A stretch of DNA of 64,000 nucleotides from CAYYKK01 sp964467935 (GTDB lineage Bacteria; Myxococcota_A; Polyangia; Polyangiales; Polyangiaceae), in NCBI GenBank assembly GCA_964467935.1, contig CAYYKK010000003.1, positions 1 to 64,000 of the forward strand. Direction: 5' to 3'. The translations under genes were made by a program, and so were the position numbers. Positions 25,296-33,605 of the stretch are shown here, one piece after another. The notes below the pieces were generated by a model. It worked only from the letters and a program-made list of their open reading frames with translations, did not search any database and was not told the DNA's origin. How positions within the stretch are numbered: position 1 is the stretch's first letter; each line of letters begins with the position of its first letter.

Positions 25296-26522
25296 GTGAC
25301 CCGACGGCGAACGATCGGCGGTTCGGCGCTCGCGCTCGCGGCGCTCGCGTCGGCCTCGTTCGCTTCGTCGGTCGCGGCCTGCGGCAACCGCGCCGCGCCG
25401 ACGTGGGACGACGACGTGGCGCCGTTGCTCGCCGCGCGCTGCGTCGGCTGCCACCGCGCGGACGGCGCCGCGTTCTCGCTCGAGTCGTACGAAGCGGCTC
25501 GGTCGTTCGGCCCCGCGATCGCGCACGACGTCGAGGCGCGGATCATGCCGCCGTGGCCGCCGACCGACGGCGAAGGCTGCCCTCCGTTCCAGGGCGATCG
25601 ACACCTCGCCCGGGGCGACATCGATCTCCTTCGTCGCTGGGTGTCCGACGGCATGCCCCGAGGCGGGGCGGGCTCGCCGATCTCGGTCCCGCCCTCGTTC
25701 GGCGTCCTCGAGGGGATCTCGGTGGAGCTCGGGCCGGACGCGCCGTACCAACCGAAGATCGACTCGGACGACTACCACTGCTTCCTGGTCGATCCCGGCC
25801 TGACCGAGGACGCGTTCATCACGGCCTATCGGGTCGCCGCGGGCCGCGCCGTCCATCACCTCGAGATCTGGGAGGTCGAGGACGACGGCGACGTTCCGAA
25901 GCTCGCCTCGCTCGACGCGCTCACGCCCGAGCCGGGCTTCGAGTGCACGCAGTGGCCCGGCTACCTCGTCCGGAACCTGTCGGTGTGGGGACCGAGCGAT
26001 CCGGTTCGGCGTCACCCGGCCGGGACCGGCGTGCGCCTCCGCGCCGGAAAGAAGATCGTGTTGCAGGTGCACTACCATCAAGCCACCGTGCCCGACCAGA
26101 CGCACGTGGGTCTCGCGCTCGCGAGCCACGTCGACCACGAGGCGAGCCTCATGATGATGGCTCCGGGCTATTTCACGCTGCCGCCGCGGGAGCCGGGGAT
26201 CACCGTCCACGCGAGCATGAAGATCACCGACCCGCTCACGCTGTGGGGCGTCCGAGGGCACATGCACCGGCTCGGCAGCGCGATCCACATCCGTCGCGAG
26301 CACCCGAACGGGCCGGAGTGCCTCCTGTCGATCCCGTCGTGGAGCGCGGACTGGCAGCTCATGTACTTCTACGATCACCCCATCGACCTCGCGCCCGGCG
26401 ACACGATCGACACGGATTGCACCTACAACACGATGTCGAAGTCGACGCCCGTCCGGGACGGCATCACCGCCGACGACGAGATGTGCAACGGCTACCTCTA
26501 CGTGACGGGACGCGCGCCGTGA
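25296..26522 (+). CDS. Peptidylglycine alpha-hydroxylating monooxygenase-like copper enzyme with haem c domain
   Basis: A 408-residue exported protein (signal peptide with possible lipobox VAAC29). Residues ~35-125 form a c-type cytochrome-like domain: CVGCH at 49-53 and a candidate axial Met84 in IMPPW. The rest matches the copper type II ascorbate-dependent monooxygenase fold. CuH ligands: H187, H188 (AVHHLEIW) and H259 (VLQVHYH). CuM ligands: H322, H324 (RGHMHRLG) and M396 (DEMCNGY). Substrate-side residues of mammalian PHM, Gln170, Arg240, Asn316 and Tyr318, correspond to Q257, R320, N398 and Y400; the C293-C315 disulfide corresponds to C375-C397. PHM hydroxylates the alpha carbon of a C-terminal glycine. 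GTG start without Shine-Dalgarno, so probably coupled to the gene before it. The stop overlaps the PAL start. The substrate is unknown. Confidence 0.88.
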   Translation: MTRRRTIGGSALALAALASASFASSVAACGNRAAPTWDDDVAPLLAARCVGCHRADGAAFSLESYEAARSFGPAIAHDVEARIMPPWPPTDGEGCPPFQGDRHLARGDIDLLRRWVSDGMPRGGAGSPISVPPSFGVLEGISVELGPDAPYQPKIDSDDYHCFLVDPGLTEDAFITAYRVAAGRAVHHLEIWEVEDDGDVPKLASLDALTPEPGFECTQWPGYLVRNLSVWGPSDPVRRHPAGTGVRLRAGKKIVLQVHYHQATVPDQTHVGLALASHVDHEASLMMMAPGYFTLPPREPGITVHASMKITDPLTLWGVRGHMHRLGSAIHIRREHPNGPECLLSIPSWSADWQLMYFYDHPIDLAPGDTIDTDCTYNTMSKSTPVRDGITADDEMCNGYLYVTGRAP

Positions 26523-27517
26523 GCGTCGCGACGCGGCTCGTCGGCGTGTGCTCGCTCGTCGCCGCGGCGGCGGCGCTCCCCGCCGCGTGCTCGCCGACCC
26601 CGCACGCCGCGCGCTACGCGGTCGTCGCGGACTGGCCTCATTTGCCGGACGGGATGCTCCTCGGCCAGGTCTCGGGCGTGGGCGTCGACGCCTCTGGCGG
26701 CGTGATGCTCTTCCGCCGTGCCGCGCGCGATTGGGTCACGCCGCTTCCGACCGATCCCATCGCCGACCCGACCATCTTGCGCTTCGATGCGAAGACGGGC
26801 GCGCTCTCGGAGAGCCTCGGTGCAGGCCAGTTCGCGATGCCCCACGGCCTCACCATCGACGCGAAGGGGCACCTCTGGGTCACCGACGTCGCCCTTCAGC
26901 AGGTGTTCGAGCTCGACGCGACGGGCAGGGTGCTGCTCACGCTCGGCGAGCGCGGCGTCGCGGGGGACGACGAGACGCACTTCAACATGCCGACCGACGT
27001 CGCCGTCGCCGACGACGGGACCTTCTTCGTGAGCGACGGCTATGGCAACTCGCGCGTCGTCCGGTTCTCGCCCGAGGGGCGCTTCGAGCGATCCTGGGGC
27101 GAAGTGGGCGTCCTCCCGGGGCAGTTCGTGGTGCCGCACGGCATCGCGCTCGGCCCCGACGGGAACGTGTACGTCGCCGACCGCGGCAACGCGCGCGTGC
27201 AGATCTTCGATCGTGACGGCACGTTCGTCGGCAAGTGGGAGAGCGCGGCGCTCGGTCGACCCTGGAGCATCGCGTTCGATGCGGACGGGCTCGCGTTCGT
27301 CGTCGATGGCGGGGACCAGCCCGCGAGCGGTCCGGACCGCGCGCGCATCCTCGAGGTCGACGAGCGTGGTCAGATCGTCGGCTCGTTCGGCTCCGTCGGC
27401 GCCGCGCCGGGGCAGATGCGCCAGCCGCACGACATCGCCGTCGGCAGCGACGGATCGGTGTACGTCGTCGAGGTCGGCGCCGGCAAGCGCGCGCAGAAGT
27501 TCGCGCCGCAGCCCTGA
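26519..27517 (+). CDS. Peptidyl-alpha-hydroxyglycine alpha-amidating lyase (PAL)-like propeller
   Basis: A 332-residue NHL-type six-blade propeller behind a signal peptide (LPAAC24, atypical lipobox). It aligns by eye along its length with the PAL half of mammalian PAM: LGQVSGV, PHGLTID, WVTDVALQQVF, HFNMPTDVAV, VSDGYGNSR, PGQFVVPHGIAL, VADRGNARVQ, QPHDIAV. The three zinc histidines (585, 690, 786 in rat) correspond to H109, H207 and H304; catalytic Tyr654 to Y175; Arg533 and Arg706 to R66/R67 and R222. The rat PAL cysteines are absent. PAL cleaves hydroxyglycine peptides to amide and glyoxylate, completing the PHM reaction. The GTG start overlaps the PHM stop (GTGA), so the pair should be made together. 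Confidence 0.88.
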   Translation: MSVATRLVGVCSLVAAAAALPAACSPTPHAARYAVVADWPHLPDGMLLGQVSGVGVDASGGVMLFRRAARDWVTPLPTDPIADPTILRFDAKTGALSESLGAGQFAMPHGLTIDAKGHLWVTDVALQQVFELDATGRVLLTLGERGVAGDDETHFNMPTDVAVADDGTFFVSDGYGNSRVVRFSPEGRFERSWGEVGVLPGQFVVPHGIALGPDGNVYVADRGNARVQIFDRDGTFVGKWESAALGRPWSIAFDADGLAFVVDGGDQPASGPDRARILEVDERGQIVGSFGSVGAAPGQMRQPHDIAVGSDGSVYVVEVGAGKRAQKFAPQP

Positions 27518-27523
27518 AGAGAC

Positions 27524-27553
27524 GCCGCGCGGCCCCGCGCGGGGGGCGCCTTT
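27524..27553 (+). terminator. Weak GC-rich hairpin after the PHM-PAL operon
   Basis: A 7-bp GC stem (27525-27531 with 27536-27542) 7 nt after the PAL stop, followed by ggggcgccTTTg. The T run is short, so this is only a candidate terminator. Confidence 0.3.
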
Positions 27554-27651
27554 GTGCGCAGGTGCGCATCGTTTGCGTGCCATCGCGGCCGATCGCGTGA
27601 GGATTCCGCAGCCGCGCGACGGAACGGCGATTGCTCTCGCGTGAGCCTTCG

Positions 27652-28638
27652 ATGACCACGCGACCTCGGCCGCCGCAGCGCTCGTACCCCGACACGGGGG
27701 AGCTCGAGGCAGCAGGACAGAAGCTCTCGGTGATGGTCGTCGACGACGAGGACTCGTCGCGGCGAGGGATGATGCTCGCGATGCGCGAGCTCGGGCATCG
27801 TTGCGTCGTCGCCAGAGACGGCGTCGAGGCGCTCGAGCTCCACGCGCACCAGCCTGTCGATCTCATGATCAGCGACTGGAGCATGCCGAACATGAACGGC
27901 GTCGAGCTCTGCAAGGCGATCCGCGAGCGCCCCGATCGTTACGTCTACTTCATCTTCACCACCGCGCTCAGCGACAAGTCCCATCTGCTCCAGGGCATGC
28001 AAGCGGGCGCCGACGACTTCATCGGCAAGCCGGTGGACTTCGACGAGCTCTCGGCGCGGCTCATCTCGGCCAAGCGCGTGATCGGCCTTCACCGCGCGCT
28101 CAGCGCGCGCAACCGAACGCTGCGCCGCGACAGCCAGCAGTACTTCCAGGCGGCGCGCATCGACGCGCTGACGAGCACGCGCAACCGCCTCGCGCTCATG
28201 GAGGATCTCGACGAGCTCGCGGAGCGGTCTCGGCGCGAGGGGCGATCGCTCTGCCTCGCCATGTGCGACGTCGATCAGTTCAAGGCGTACAACGATCACT
28301 TCGGCCACCTGGCCGGCGACGAGGCGCTCGCGCGGGTCGCGCAGGTGCTCGCGAGGCAGCTCCGCAAGAGCGACACGCTCTATCGGTTCGGCGGCGAGGA
28401 GTTCGTCGTCACGCTGCCCGACCAGACGCGCGAGACGGCGAAGGTCGCGATGGACCGCATCCGGCGCGCGGTCGAGCTCGCCGCCGTGCCGCAAGCGCCA
28501 GGGGCCTCCTGGCCGGTGGTGACGATCAGCGTCGGCATCTCCGAGGTCGAGGGAGGGCGGGTCGGCGACGGGCTCAAGCTCGCCGACGACGCGCTCTACC
28601 GAGCGAAGGCGAGCGGGCGCAACTGCGTCGCGCTCTGA
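27652..28638 (+). CDS. Response regulator with GGDEF domain (diguanylate cyclase)
   Basis: A 328-residue two-domain signalling protein. A receiver domain (VMVVDDEDSSRRG; phosphoacceptor Asp in MISDWSMPN; Lys in IGKPVDF) is followed by a GGDEF domain whose active site reads GGEEF and which is preceded by an RxxD inhibitory site (RKSD, five residues upstream). It should therefore make cyclic-di-GMP upon phosphorylation and be feedback inhibited. ATG 27652 was chosen; a TTG at 27631 is the alternative. No cognate histidine kinase is adjacent (orphan). rlmN is convergent, 8 nt away. Confidence 0.95.
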   Translation: MTTRPRPPQRSYPDTGELEAAGQKLSVMVVDDEDSSRRGMMLAMRELGHRCVVARDGVEALELHAHQPVDLMISDWSMPNMNGVELCKAIRERPDRYVYFIFTTALSDKSHLLQGMQAGADDFIGKPVDFDELSARLISAKRVIGLHRALSARNRTLRRDSQQYFQAARIDALTSTRNRLALMEDLDELAERSRREGRSLCLAMCDVDQFKAYNDHFGHLAGDEALARVAQVLARQLRKSDTLYRFGGEEFVVTLPDQTRETAKVAMDRIRRAVELAAVPQAPGASWPVVTISVGISEVEGGRVGDGLKLADDALYRAKASGRNCVAL

Positions 28639-28646
28639 GCGGCGCG

Positions 28647-29732
28647 TCAGGGATCGCTCGGGCCGCGGGCGAGCCGCGATGGGCGCGCCGCGCGGTCTCG
28701 GCCGGCGAGCTGCCCGCAGGCGGCGCCCACGTCGCCCCCGCCCGAGTAGCGCAGGATCGATCCGACACCGCGGGATCCGAGCGCGTCGCGGAAGCGCGCG
28801 AGCGCGACGGCGTCCTGTCGCACGAACCCGGCGCCATCGACGTGGTTGAAGGGGATGAGGCTGAGGCGCGGGCGGACGCCGTGCCGCTCGGTGAAGGCGA
28901 GGATCGCGTCGGCGAGCGCGTGCGCCGCGTCGTCTCCGTCGTTCTCTCCCGAGAGCAGCGTGTAAGCCCACATGGGGGAGTGACCCGAGGCGCTCGCGTG
29001 CTCGCCCACGGCCTCGAGCACCTCCTCGATGGGGTGCGTCCCGTCGATCGGCATGAGCCGCCGCCTCCGATCGATCCGCAGGTCGCCGAGCGAGAGACCG
29101 AGCCGCACCGATGGCAGCTCGCGCGCGAGGCGTCGAATGCCGGCGGGCAGGCCCGCCGTGCACACCGTGATGTTCCGCTGATCGATCGCGAGGGCCGAGG
29201 GCTCGCTCAAGATCCGGATCGCGTAGATCACGCGGTCGAGGTTCGCGAGCGGCTCGCCCATGCCTTGGAAGACGACGCCGTGCACGCGCGCGCCCTCGGG
29301 CAGCTCTCGCCTGACGACGCGCACCTGCTCGACGATCTCCCACGTCTCGAGGTTGCGCCTCAGCCCCATGCGGCCCGTCGCGCAGAAGGCGCAGGCGAGC
29401 GCGCAGCCGACCTGCGAGCTCACGCACACGCTGAAGCGACCCGCTCGCTCGAGCGGGATGCGGACCGTCTCGACGGACTCGCCGTCGCCCGTGCGGAGCG
29501 CGTACTTCACGAAGGGATCGACCGCGCTCGCCATGCGCTCGGCGATCGTCAGCGAGGGCACGTGGCCGAGGGCGCGCGCCCGGTCGAGGGACACGCGCCG
29601 GATCGTCGCCGGCGCCTTGTCGGGGAGGCCTCCTTCGCGATGGACGTGCGAGACGATGCGGCGCGCGGAGGGGAGATCGATCCCCGTCGCGGCGACGAGA
29701 TCGTCGGGCAGCGTGGCCTGGAGCGGCAGCAC
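28647..29732 (-). CDS. rlmN: Radical SAM 23S rRNA (adenine2503-C2)-methyltransferase RlmN-like
   Basis: Methylates C2 of A2503 in 23S rRNA (and A37 of some tRNAs). In 361 residues it shows the cluster motif CALACAFC, the preceding catalytic Cys (FSVCVSSQVGC), GMGEPLAN and the second catalytic Cys near the C-terminus (DVGAACGQL), so the five functional cysteines are present. One usually conserved stretch (SLHA...LMPI) reads SLGDLRIDRRRRLMPI, a family deviation worth noting. GTG start. Confidence 0.88.
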   Translation of the reverse strand: MLPLQATLPDDLVAATGIDLPSARRIVSHVHREGGLPDKAPATIRRVSLDRARALGHVPSLTIAERMASAVDPFVKYALRTGDGESVETVRIPLERAGRFSVCVSSQVGCALACAFCATGRMGLRRNLETWEIVEQVRVVRRELPEGARVHGVVFQGMGEPLANLDRVIYAIRILSEPSALAIDQRNITVCTAGLPAGIRRLARELPSVRLGLSLGDLRIDRRRRLMPIDGTHPIEEVLEAVGEHASASGHSPMWAYTLLSGENDGDDAAHALADAILAFTERHGVRPRLSLIPFNHVDGAGFVRQDAVALARFRDALGSRGVGSILRYSGGGDVGAACGQLAGRDRAARPSRLARGPSDP

Positions 29733-29809
29733 GAGACCCGTCTAGGCGACCCCCTCGCGGAGGGATAGGGGGTCGATCGGCGGCGCGCCCTTTTCGCGCG
29801 CCACGAGGT

Positions 29810-30817
29810 TCAACGCCCGAGCACTTGCTTGACGAGATCGGGGCGCTCGGTCTGGAGGATCTGGATCCCCTGCGTGAGGTAGGTCTGGTAGCCGCTCAGC
29901 TCGTGATCGACGCCCGCGAGCGCGTCGACGATGAACACGTCGGTGAACGGGCGCTGGTTCGCCGCGAGGACGGCGTGCACGAGCGCGTCGGTGGGGGTCG
30001 AGACCTCCACGATGATCGGTGGGTGCGCCTTGAAATGATCGAGCTTCGTCGCGAGCTCGGTCTCGTCGGCGACCCGGATCATGGTCAGGAGCTTCGGCTC
30101 GAGCGCCAGGGCTTGATCGATCTTGGCGTCGTCGGACGTGTCGAAGATGGCCCACTCGAGCGTGCCCGTCGTCTCGATCGCCTGGACGAGGAGATCGACC
30201 CGATCCGTCTTGTTCGCGTCGACGAGCACGTGGATCTGCCCCTTGGCCGCGGCCAGGATCTCCTCGAGGGTGGCGATGTGCTCGCACGAGAAATCGCCGG
30301 GGAAGCGGTCGACCCTGAGCTTGAGCGCGCGGATCTCTTCGAGCGTCATGTCGGCCACGTTGCCCGTGCCGTAGGTCACGCGCGACACGTCGGTGTCGTG
30401 GACGTTGACGAGGTAACCGTCCTTCGTGGGACGCGGGTCCGTCTCGTCGAACTCGATCCCGAACGCGATCGCCGCGCGAACGGCGCTGACGGTGTCCTCG
30501 GGCGCCACGATCCCGAGATCGCCGCCGGCGCCGCGGTGACCGGAGATCATCTTGGTCAGGCAGCCGACGTCGGCGATGCACGCCGGCGGGACCGGGCTCG
30601 TCCGCACGGGAGGGGTCTTGGCGGTGCAATCGAAGAGGCTCGGATCGAGCACCGGCGCGCTTCCTCCACCGCCCGTGCCCGTGCTGGAGGAGCTCGTGGT
30701 GGTCGTGGTCGCGCCGTCGCCCTTGGCGTCGCAGCCGGCGCCCGAGGCGGCGAGCGCCGCGGCGCCGACGAGGGCCGCTGCAAGGGAGACTCGGGCGGCG
30801 AAGTGATCCGAAGGCAT
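29810..30817 (-). CDS. Glycerophosphodiester phosphodiesterase-like lipoprotein
   Basis: A 335-residue lipoprotein (lipobox SGAGC) with a Ser/Thr/Gly linker and then a GDPD TIM barrel. The core motifs HRGAGG, APEDT, the acidic metal site EFDETDPR (usually ELDVR, here with two extra residues) and NVHD are recognisable. Family members hydrolyse deacylated phospholipid headgroups such as glycerophosphocholine. The altered metal motif makes the exact activity uncertain. Periplasmic or surface location is inferred from the lipobox. It is divergent from the FadL-type operon. Confidence 0.8.
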   Translation of the reverse strand: MPSDHFAARVSLAAALVGAAALAASGAGCDAKGDGATTTTTSSSSTGTGGGGSAPVLDPSLFDCTAKTPPVRTSPVPPACIADVGCLTKMISGHRGAGGDLGIVAPEDTVSAVRAAIAFGIEFDETDPRPTKDGYLVNVHDTDVSRVTYGTGNVADMTLEEIRALKLRVDRFPGDFSCEHIATLEEILAAAKGQIHVLVDANKTDRVDLLVQAIETTGTLEWAIFDTSDDAKIDQALALEPKLLTMIRVADETELATKLDHFKAHPPIIVEVSTPTDALVHAVLAANQRPFTDVFIVDALAGVDHELSGYQTYLTQGIQILQTERPDLVKQVLGR

Positions 30818-30900
30818 TCGGAGAGACTATCAGTCGGCGTGGCGCGCGCCTCGCGGAACTCGCTCGACGGGGGCCGCCGTTCTCGGTTTAGGATGGCCGC

Positions 30901-32256
30901 ATGCCTCGACCCGGGGGGAAGAGCGCGGTCGCGATCGGGGCTCGGTGGCTCGTCGCGCTCGCGGCGATCGGCGCCTCGCCGAAGCTTTCGTCTGCGTCGC
31001 CGGAAGACATCTTCGGGTTCGGCGCGCGCTCGGCGGCGCTCGGGTCGACGGGCGCCGCGTCGGCCGAGGGATACGAAGCGGTCTACGCGAATCCAGCGCT
31101 GCTCACGTACGCGCACGACACCAAGCTCACGCTCGGCATGATGGGGGCGGACTTCGAGCTCTCGACGCGGCACGCGGGCACGTCCACCCGCGCGCGCGAA
31201 GATCGCCTGCTCGGCTCGCTCATCGGCGCCACGCTGCCCATCCCGCTCGGCGGCGTGATGAAGGATCGTCTCACGCTCGGCTTCGGCTTCTTCACGCCGT
31301 TCAACTTGATCGTCCGCGGCCACATCCTCTACCCGGAGACGCCCCAGTTCCTCCTGCCGGATCGGTCTCAGAGCGTGGCGGTCCAGGCAGGGCTCGGCGT
31401 CGATCTCTCGTGGTGGGACGGCCGACGAAGGAGCGAAGGCCTCCACGTCGGGGGCGGCTTCGCGGCGCTGGCGGCGCTCGCGGGCGACGTGCTCGTCGGC
31501 GTGGACGGCACCGGCAAGATCGGCTCGTCGGTCTCCGACTCCTTGATCGCAGCGTACGCGCCGACCGTGGGAGCGAGCATGGACATCGCTCGCGGCTGGC
31601 GCGTCGGTGCCACGTTCCGCGGCGCTCTCGTCGGTCGATTCGACGTTCAAATCGTGGTCAAGGATCTCGGCGCCATCACCGTCCCGCCGCTCCAGATCTC
31701 CGGCGTGGCGCAGTACGATCCGTGGCAGATCCAGACCGAGCTCGCGCGCACGATGGGGCCTCTGCGCGGCGCGATCTCTCTCACGTACAAGCACTGGTCG
31801 GCTTATCCCGGCCCGCCGGAGGCGACGGTGCGTTGCCCGACGGACCCCGACACGGGCAAGGTCGATCCGTGCGGCGCTTTGGTGCCGCCCGCGCCGCACT
31901 ACCACGACACGGTCGTGCCGCGGCTCGGCCTCGAGTACGAGATCGATCCGCGACCCGGCGTCGCGATGCGCGTCCGCGGTGGGTATGCGTTCGAGCCCAC
32001 CCCGTCGCCGAAGCAGAGGCGCGAGCCCAACCTCTTCGACGAGTCGCGGAGCGTCGTGACCTTCGGCTATGGGCTCGCCGTCGCGCCGCCGATCCTCACG
32101 GGGCTCGACATCGATTTCTTCGGTCAGGTGCACGTCCTCCACGGGCGTGACCACGTGAAGGACGCCTCCGTCGCGCCCGACAACCCCGGCGCGCCGGTGA
32201 CGTCGACGTCGGGCTTCGTCCTTTCGGGCGGCACGCAGGTGGGAGTGGCCTTCTGA
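30901..32256 (+). CDS. FadL/TodX-type outer-membrane transporter 1
   Basis: A 451-residue outer-membrane beta-barrel with signal peptide. The mature start (FGFGARSAALGSTGAASAEG, then YANPALL) is the characteristic FadL hatch region, and alternating amphipathic strands follow. FadL proteins let long-chain fatty acids or other hydrophobic compounds cross the outer membrane. It is first of three coupled genes; its stop overlaps the next start by one base (TGATG). The substrate cannot be read from sequence. Confidence 0.85.
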   Translation: MPRPGGKSAVAIGARWLVALAAIGASPKLSSASPEDIFGFGARSAALGSTGAASAEGYEAVYANPALLTYAHDTKLTLGMMGADFELSTRHAGTSTRAREDRLLGSLIGATLPIPLGGVMKDRLTLGFGFFTPFNLIVRGHILYPETPQFLLPDRSQSVAVQAGLGVDLSWWDGRRRSEGLHVGGGFAALAALAGDVLVGVDGTGKIGSSVSDSLIAAYAPTVGASMDIARGWRVGATFRGALVGRFDVQIVVKDLGAITVPPLQISGVAQYDPWQIQTELARTMGPLRGAISLTYKHWSAYPGPPEATVRCPTDPDTGKVDPCGALVPPAPHYHDTVVPRLGLEYEIDPRPGVAMRVRGGYAFEPTPSPKQRREPNLFDESRSVVTFGYGLAVAPPILTGLDIDFFGQVHVLHGRDHVKDASVAPDNPGAPVTSTSGFVLSGGTQVGVAF

Positions 32257-33605
32257 TGGCGCGTCGGGCTCGCGAAGGCGCGCGATGGGTCGGGATCGCG
32301 GCGGCGATCCTGGCGGGGCTCGCCGTCGGCGCCCGCGAGGCGAGGGCGCACGAGCCTTGGGCGTTCGGGTTCGGCTCGCGCGCGTCCGCGATGGGCGGGG
32401 CCGTCTCCGCCGACGCGACGGACTTCTCTGCCAATTACTACAACCCCGCTGGCCTCGCGGGCGACACCGGGCTGCGCCTCGCGCTCGGCTATACCTACAA
32501 TTGGCAGAACCTACGCATCCAAGGCAAGGACAGCGGCGTCGACGCGGTGCGTGGCTTGGTCTTCGGCTTCGCCGCGGGGGGCAAGTTAGGGGGTATTCCG
32601 ATCGCCCTCGGGATCGCGACGCACTTGCCGGATCAAGGCATTTCCCGCGTCACCGCGCTCCGAGAGGGAGTCGTGCGATGGGAGCTCTACGACAGCCGCG
32701 CCTCGGTGCTCTATCTCACGACGAACATCGCGATTCGACCGGTTCCCTTCCTCGAGCTCGGCGGCGGAATCTCCTTTCTCGCCGCGACGCACGGGCGATT
32801 CGAGGTCACCGGCACCGCCGACGTCCTCACCCCGTTCAACTCGAAGCTCCGGCACGAGGTGGACGCCGACCTCACGAGCGTCCGCTATCCGGAGGCGGGA
32901 GTCCGATTCCACCTCGGCGACCGGGCGCAGCTCGCGTTGGTGTATCGGCACGAGACCAAGCTCGATCTCGAGCTCTCCGCGCTCCTGCGCGGGAATGTGG
33001 ATTTCGCAGGCATCCAAGTGCCCATTCTCTACACGTTGTCGTCGAAGACCGTAGCGGCTTATCTCCCCGCGCAGCTCGTCGTCGGGACCAGCTTCAAGGT
33101 CGTTCGTGGGCTGTCGGTCAATGCCGATCTCACGTACGTGCATTGGTCGGGCTACGCGAGCCCGACGGCGCGGACCGCCGCGAAGCTCACGGCGACGCCC
33201 CCGCCCGGGATCGATCTCGAGCTCCCCACCGAGATCAAGCCCACGGAGCCCATCGCGCCGAGGTTCATCGATCGGGTGGTGCCGCGCCTCGGCGTCGAAT
33301 GGGTGCTCCCGTGGCCGCGCGTCGTCCGGCCGACGCTGCGCGCTGGCTACGTGTTCGAGAAGTCGCCCGTCCCGCCGCAGACGGGCGTCACCAACTACGT
33401 CGACGCGGACCGACATACGCTCTCGTTCGGCGCGGGCATCGAGCTCGACGCGGCACCGCATCCGAGCCTCGACGTCCACTTTCTCCATTCGTGGCTCCCC
33501 GAGCGCGTGACGCTCAAGTCGAGCCCGGCCGACCCTGTCGGCGACTATCACCAGAGCGGGACGATGATTGGTCTCGGCGCGACGCTGGGAGCGAGCTTCC
33601 GATGA
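32256..33605 (+). CDS. FadL/TodX-type outer-membrane transporter 2
   Basis: A 449-residue barrel, paralogous to the preceding gene: signal peptide ending near AREARA, hatch motif FGSRASAMGGAVSADATDF and NYYNPAGLAG, then barrel strands (YTYNWQNL, VYRHETKLDLEL, VHWSGY) and a C-terminal Phe-Arg. Two coupled FadL paralogues suggest uptake of related hydrophobic substrates, or a hetero-oligomer. It overlaps the following lipoprotein gene by ATGA. Confidence 0.87.
   Translation: MARRAREGARWVGIAAAILAGLAVGAREARAHEPWAFGFGSRASAMGGAVSADATDFSANYYNPAGLAGDTGLRLALGYTYNWQNLRIQGKDSGVDAVRGLVFGFAAGGKLGGIPIALGIATHLPDQGISRVTALREGVVRWELYDSRASVLYLTTNIAIRPVPFLELGGGISFLAATHGRFEVTGTADVLTPFNSKLRHEVDADLTSVRYPEAGVRFHLGDRAQLALVYRHETKLDLELSALLRGNVDFAGIQVPILYTLSSKTVAAYLPAQLVVGTSFKVVRGLSVNADLTYVHWSGYASPTARTAAKLTATPPPGIDLELPTEIKPTEPIAPRFIDRVVPRLGVEWVLPWPRVVRPTLRAGYVFEKSPVPPQTGVTNYVDADRHTLSFGAGIELDAAPHPSLDVHFLHSWLPERVTLKSSPADPVGDYHQSGTMIGLGATLGASFR

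Noticed and set aside
22571..25654. 1027-codon frame ending as TatC
   Set aside because: Upstream of GTG 23578 it is arginine-rich shadow sequence across tatB and the MYXO-CTERM gene.
25403..27517. Apparent single 704-codon protein covering both the PHM and PAL regions
   Set aside because: Only the part after 26519 is PAL; before that the frame is a shadow of the PHM gene. The real arrangement is two genes overlapping by GTGA, not a fused PAM.
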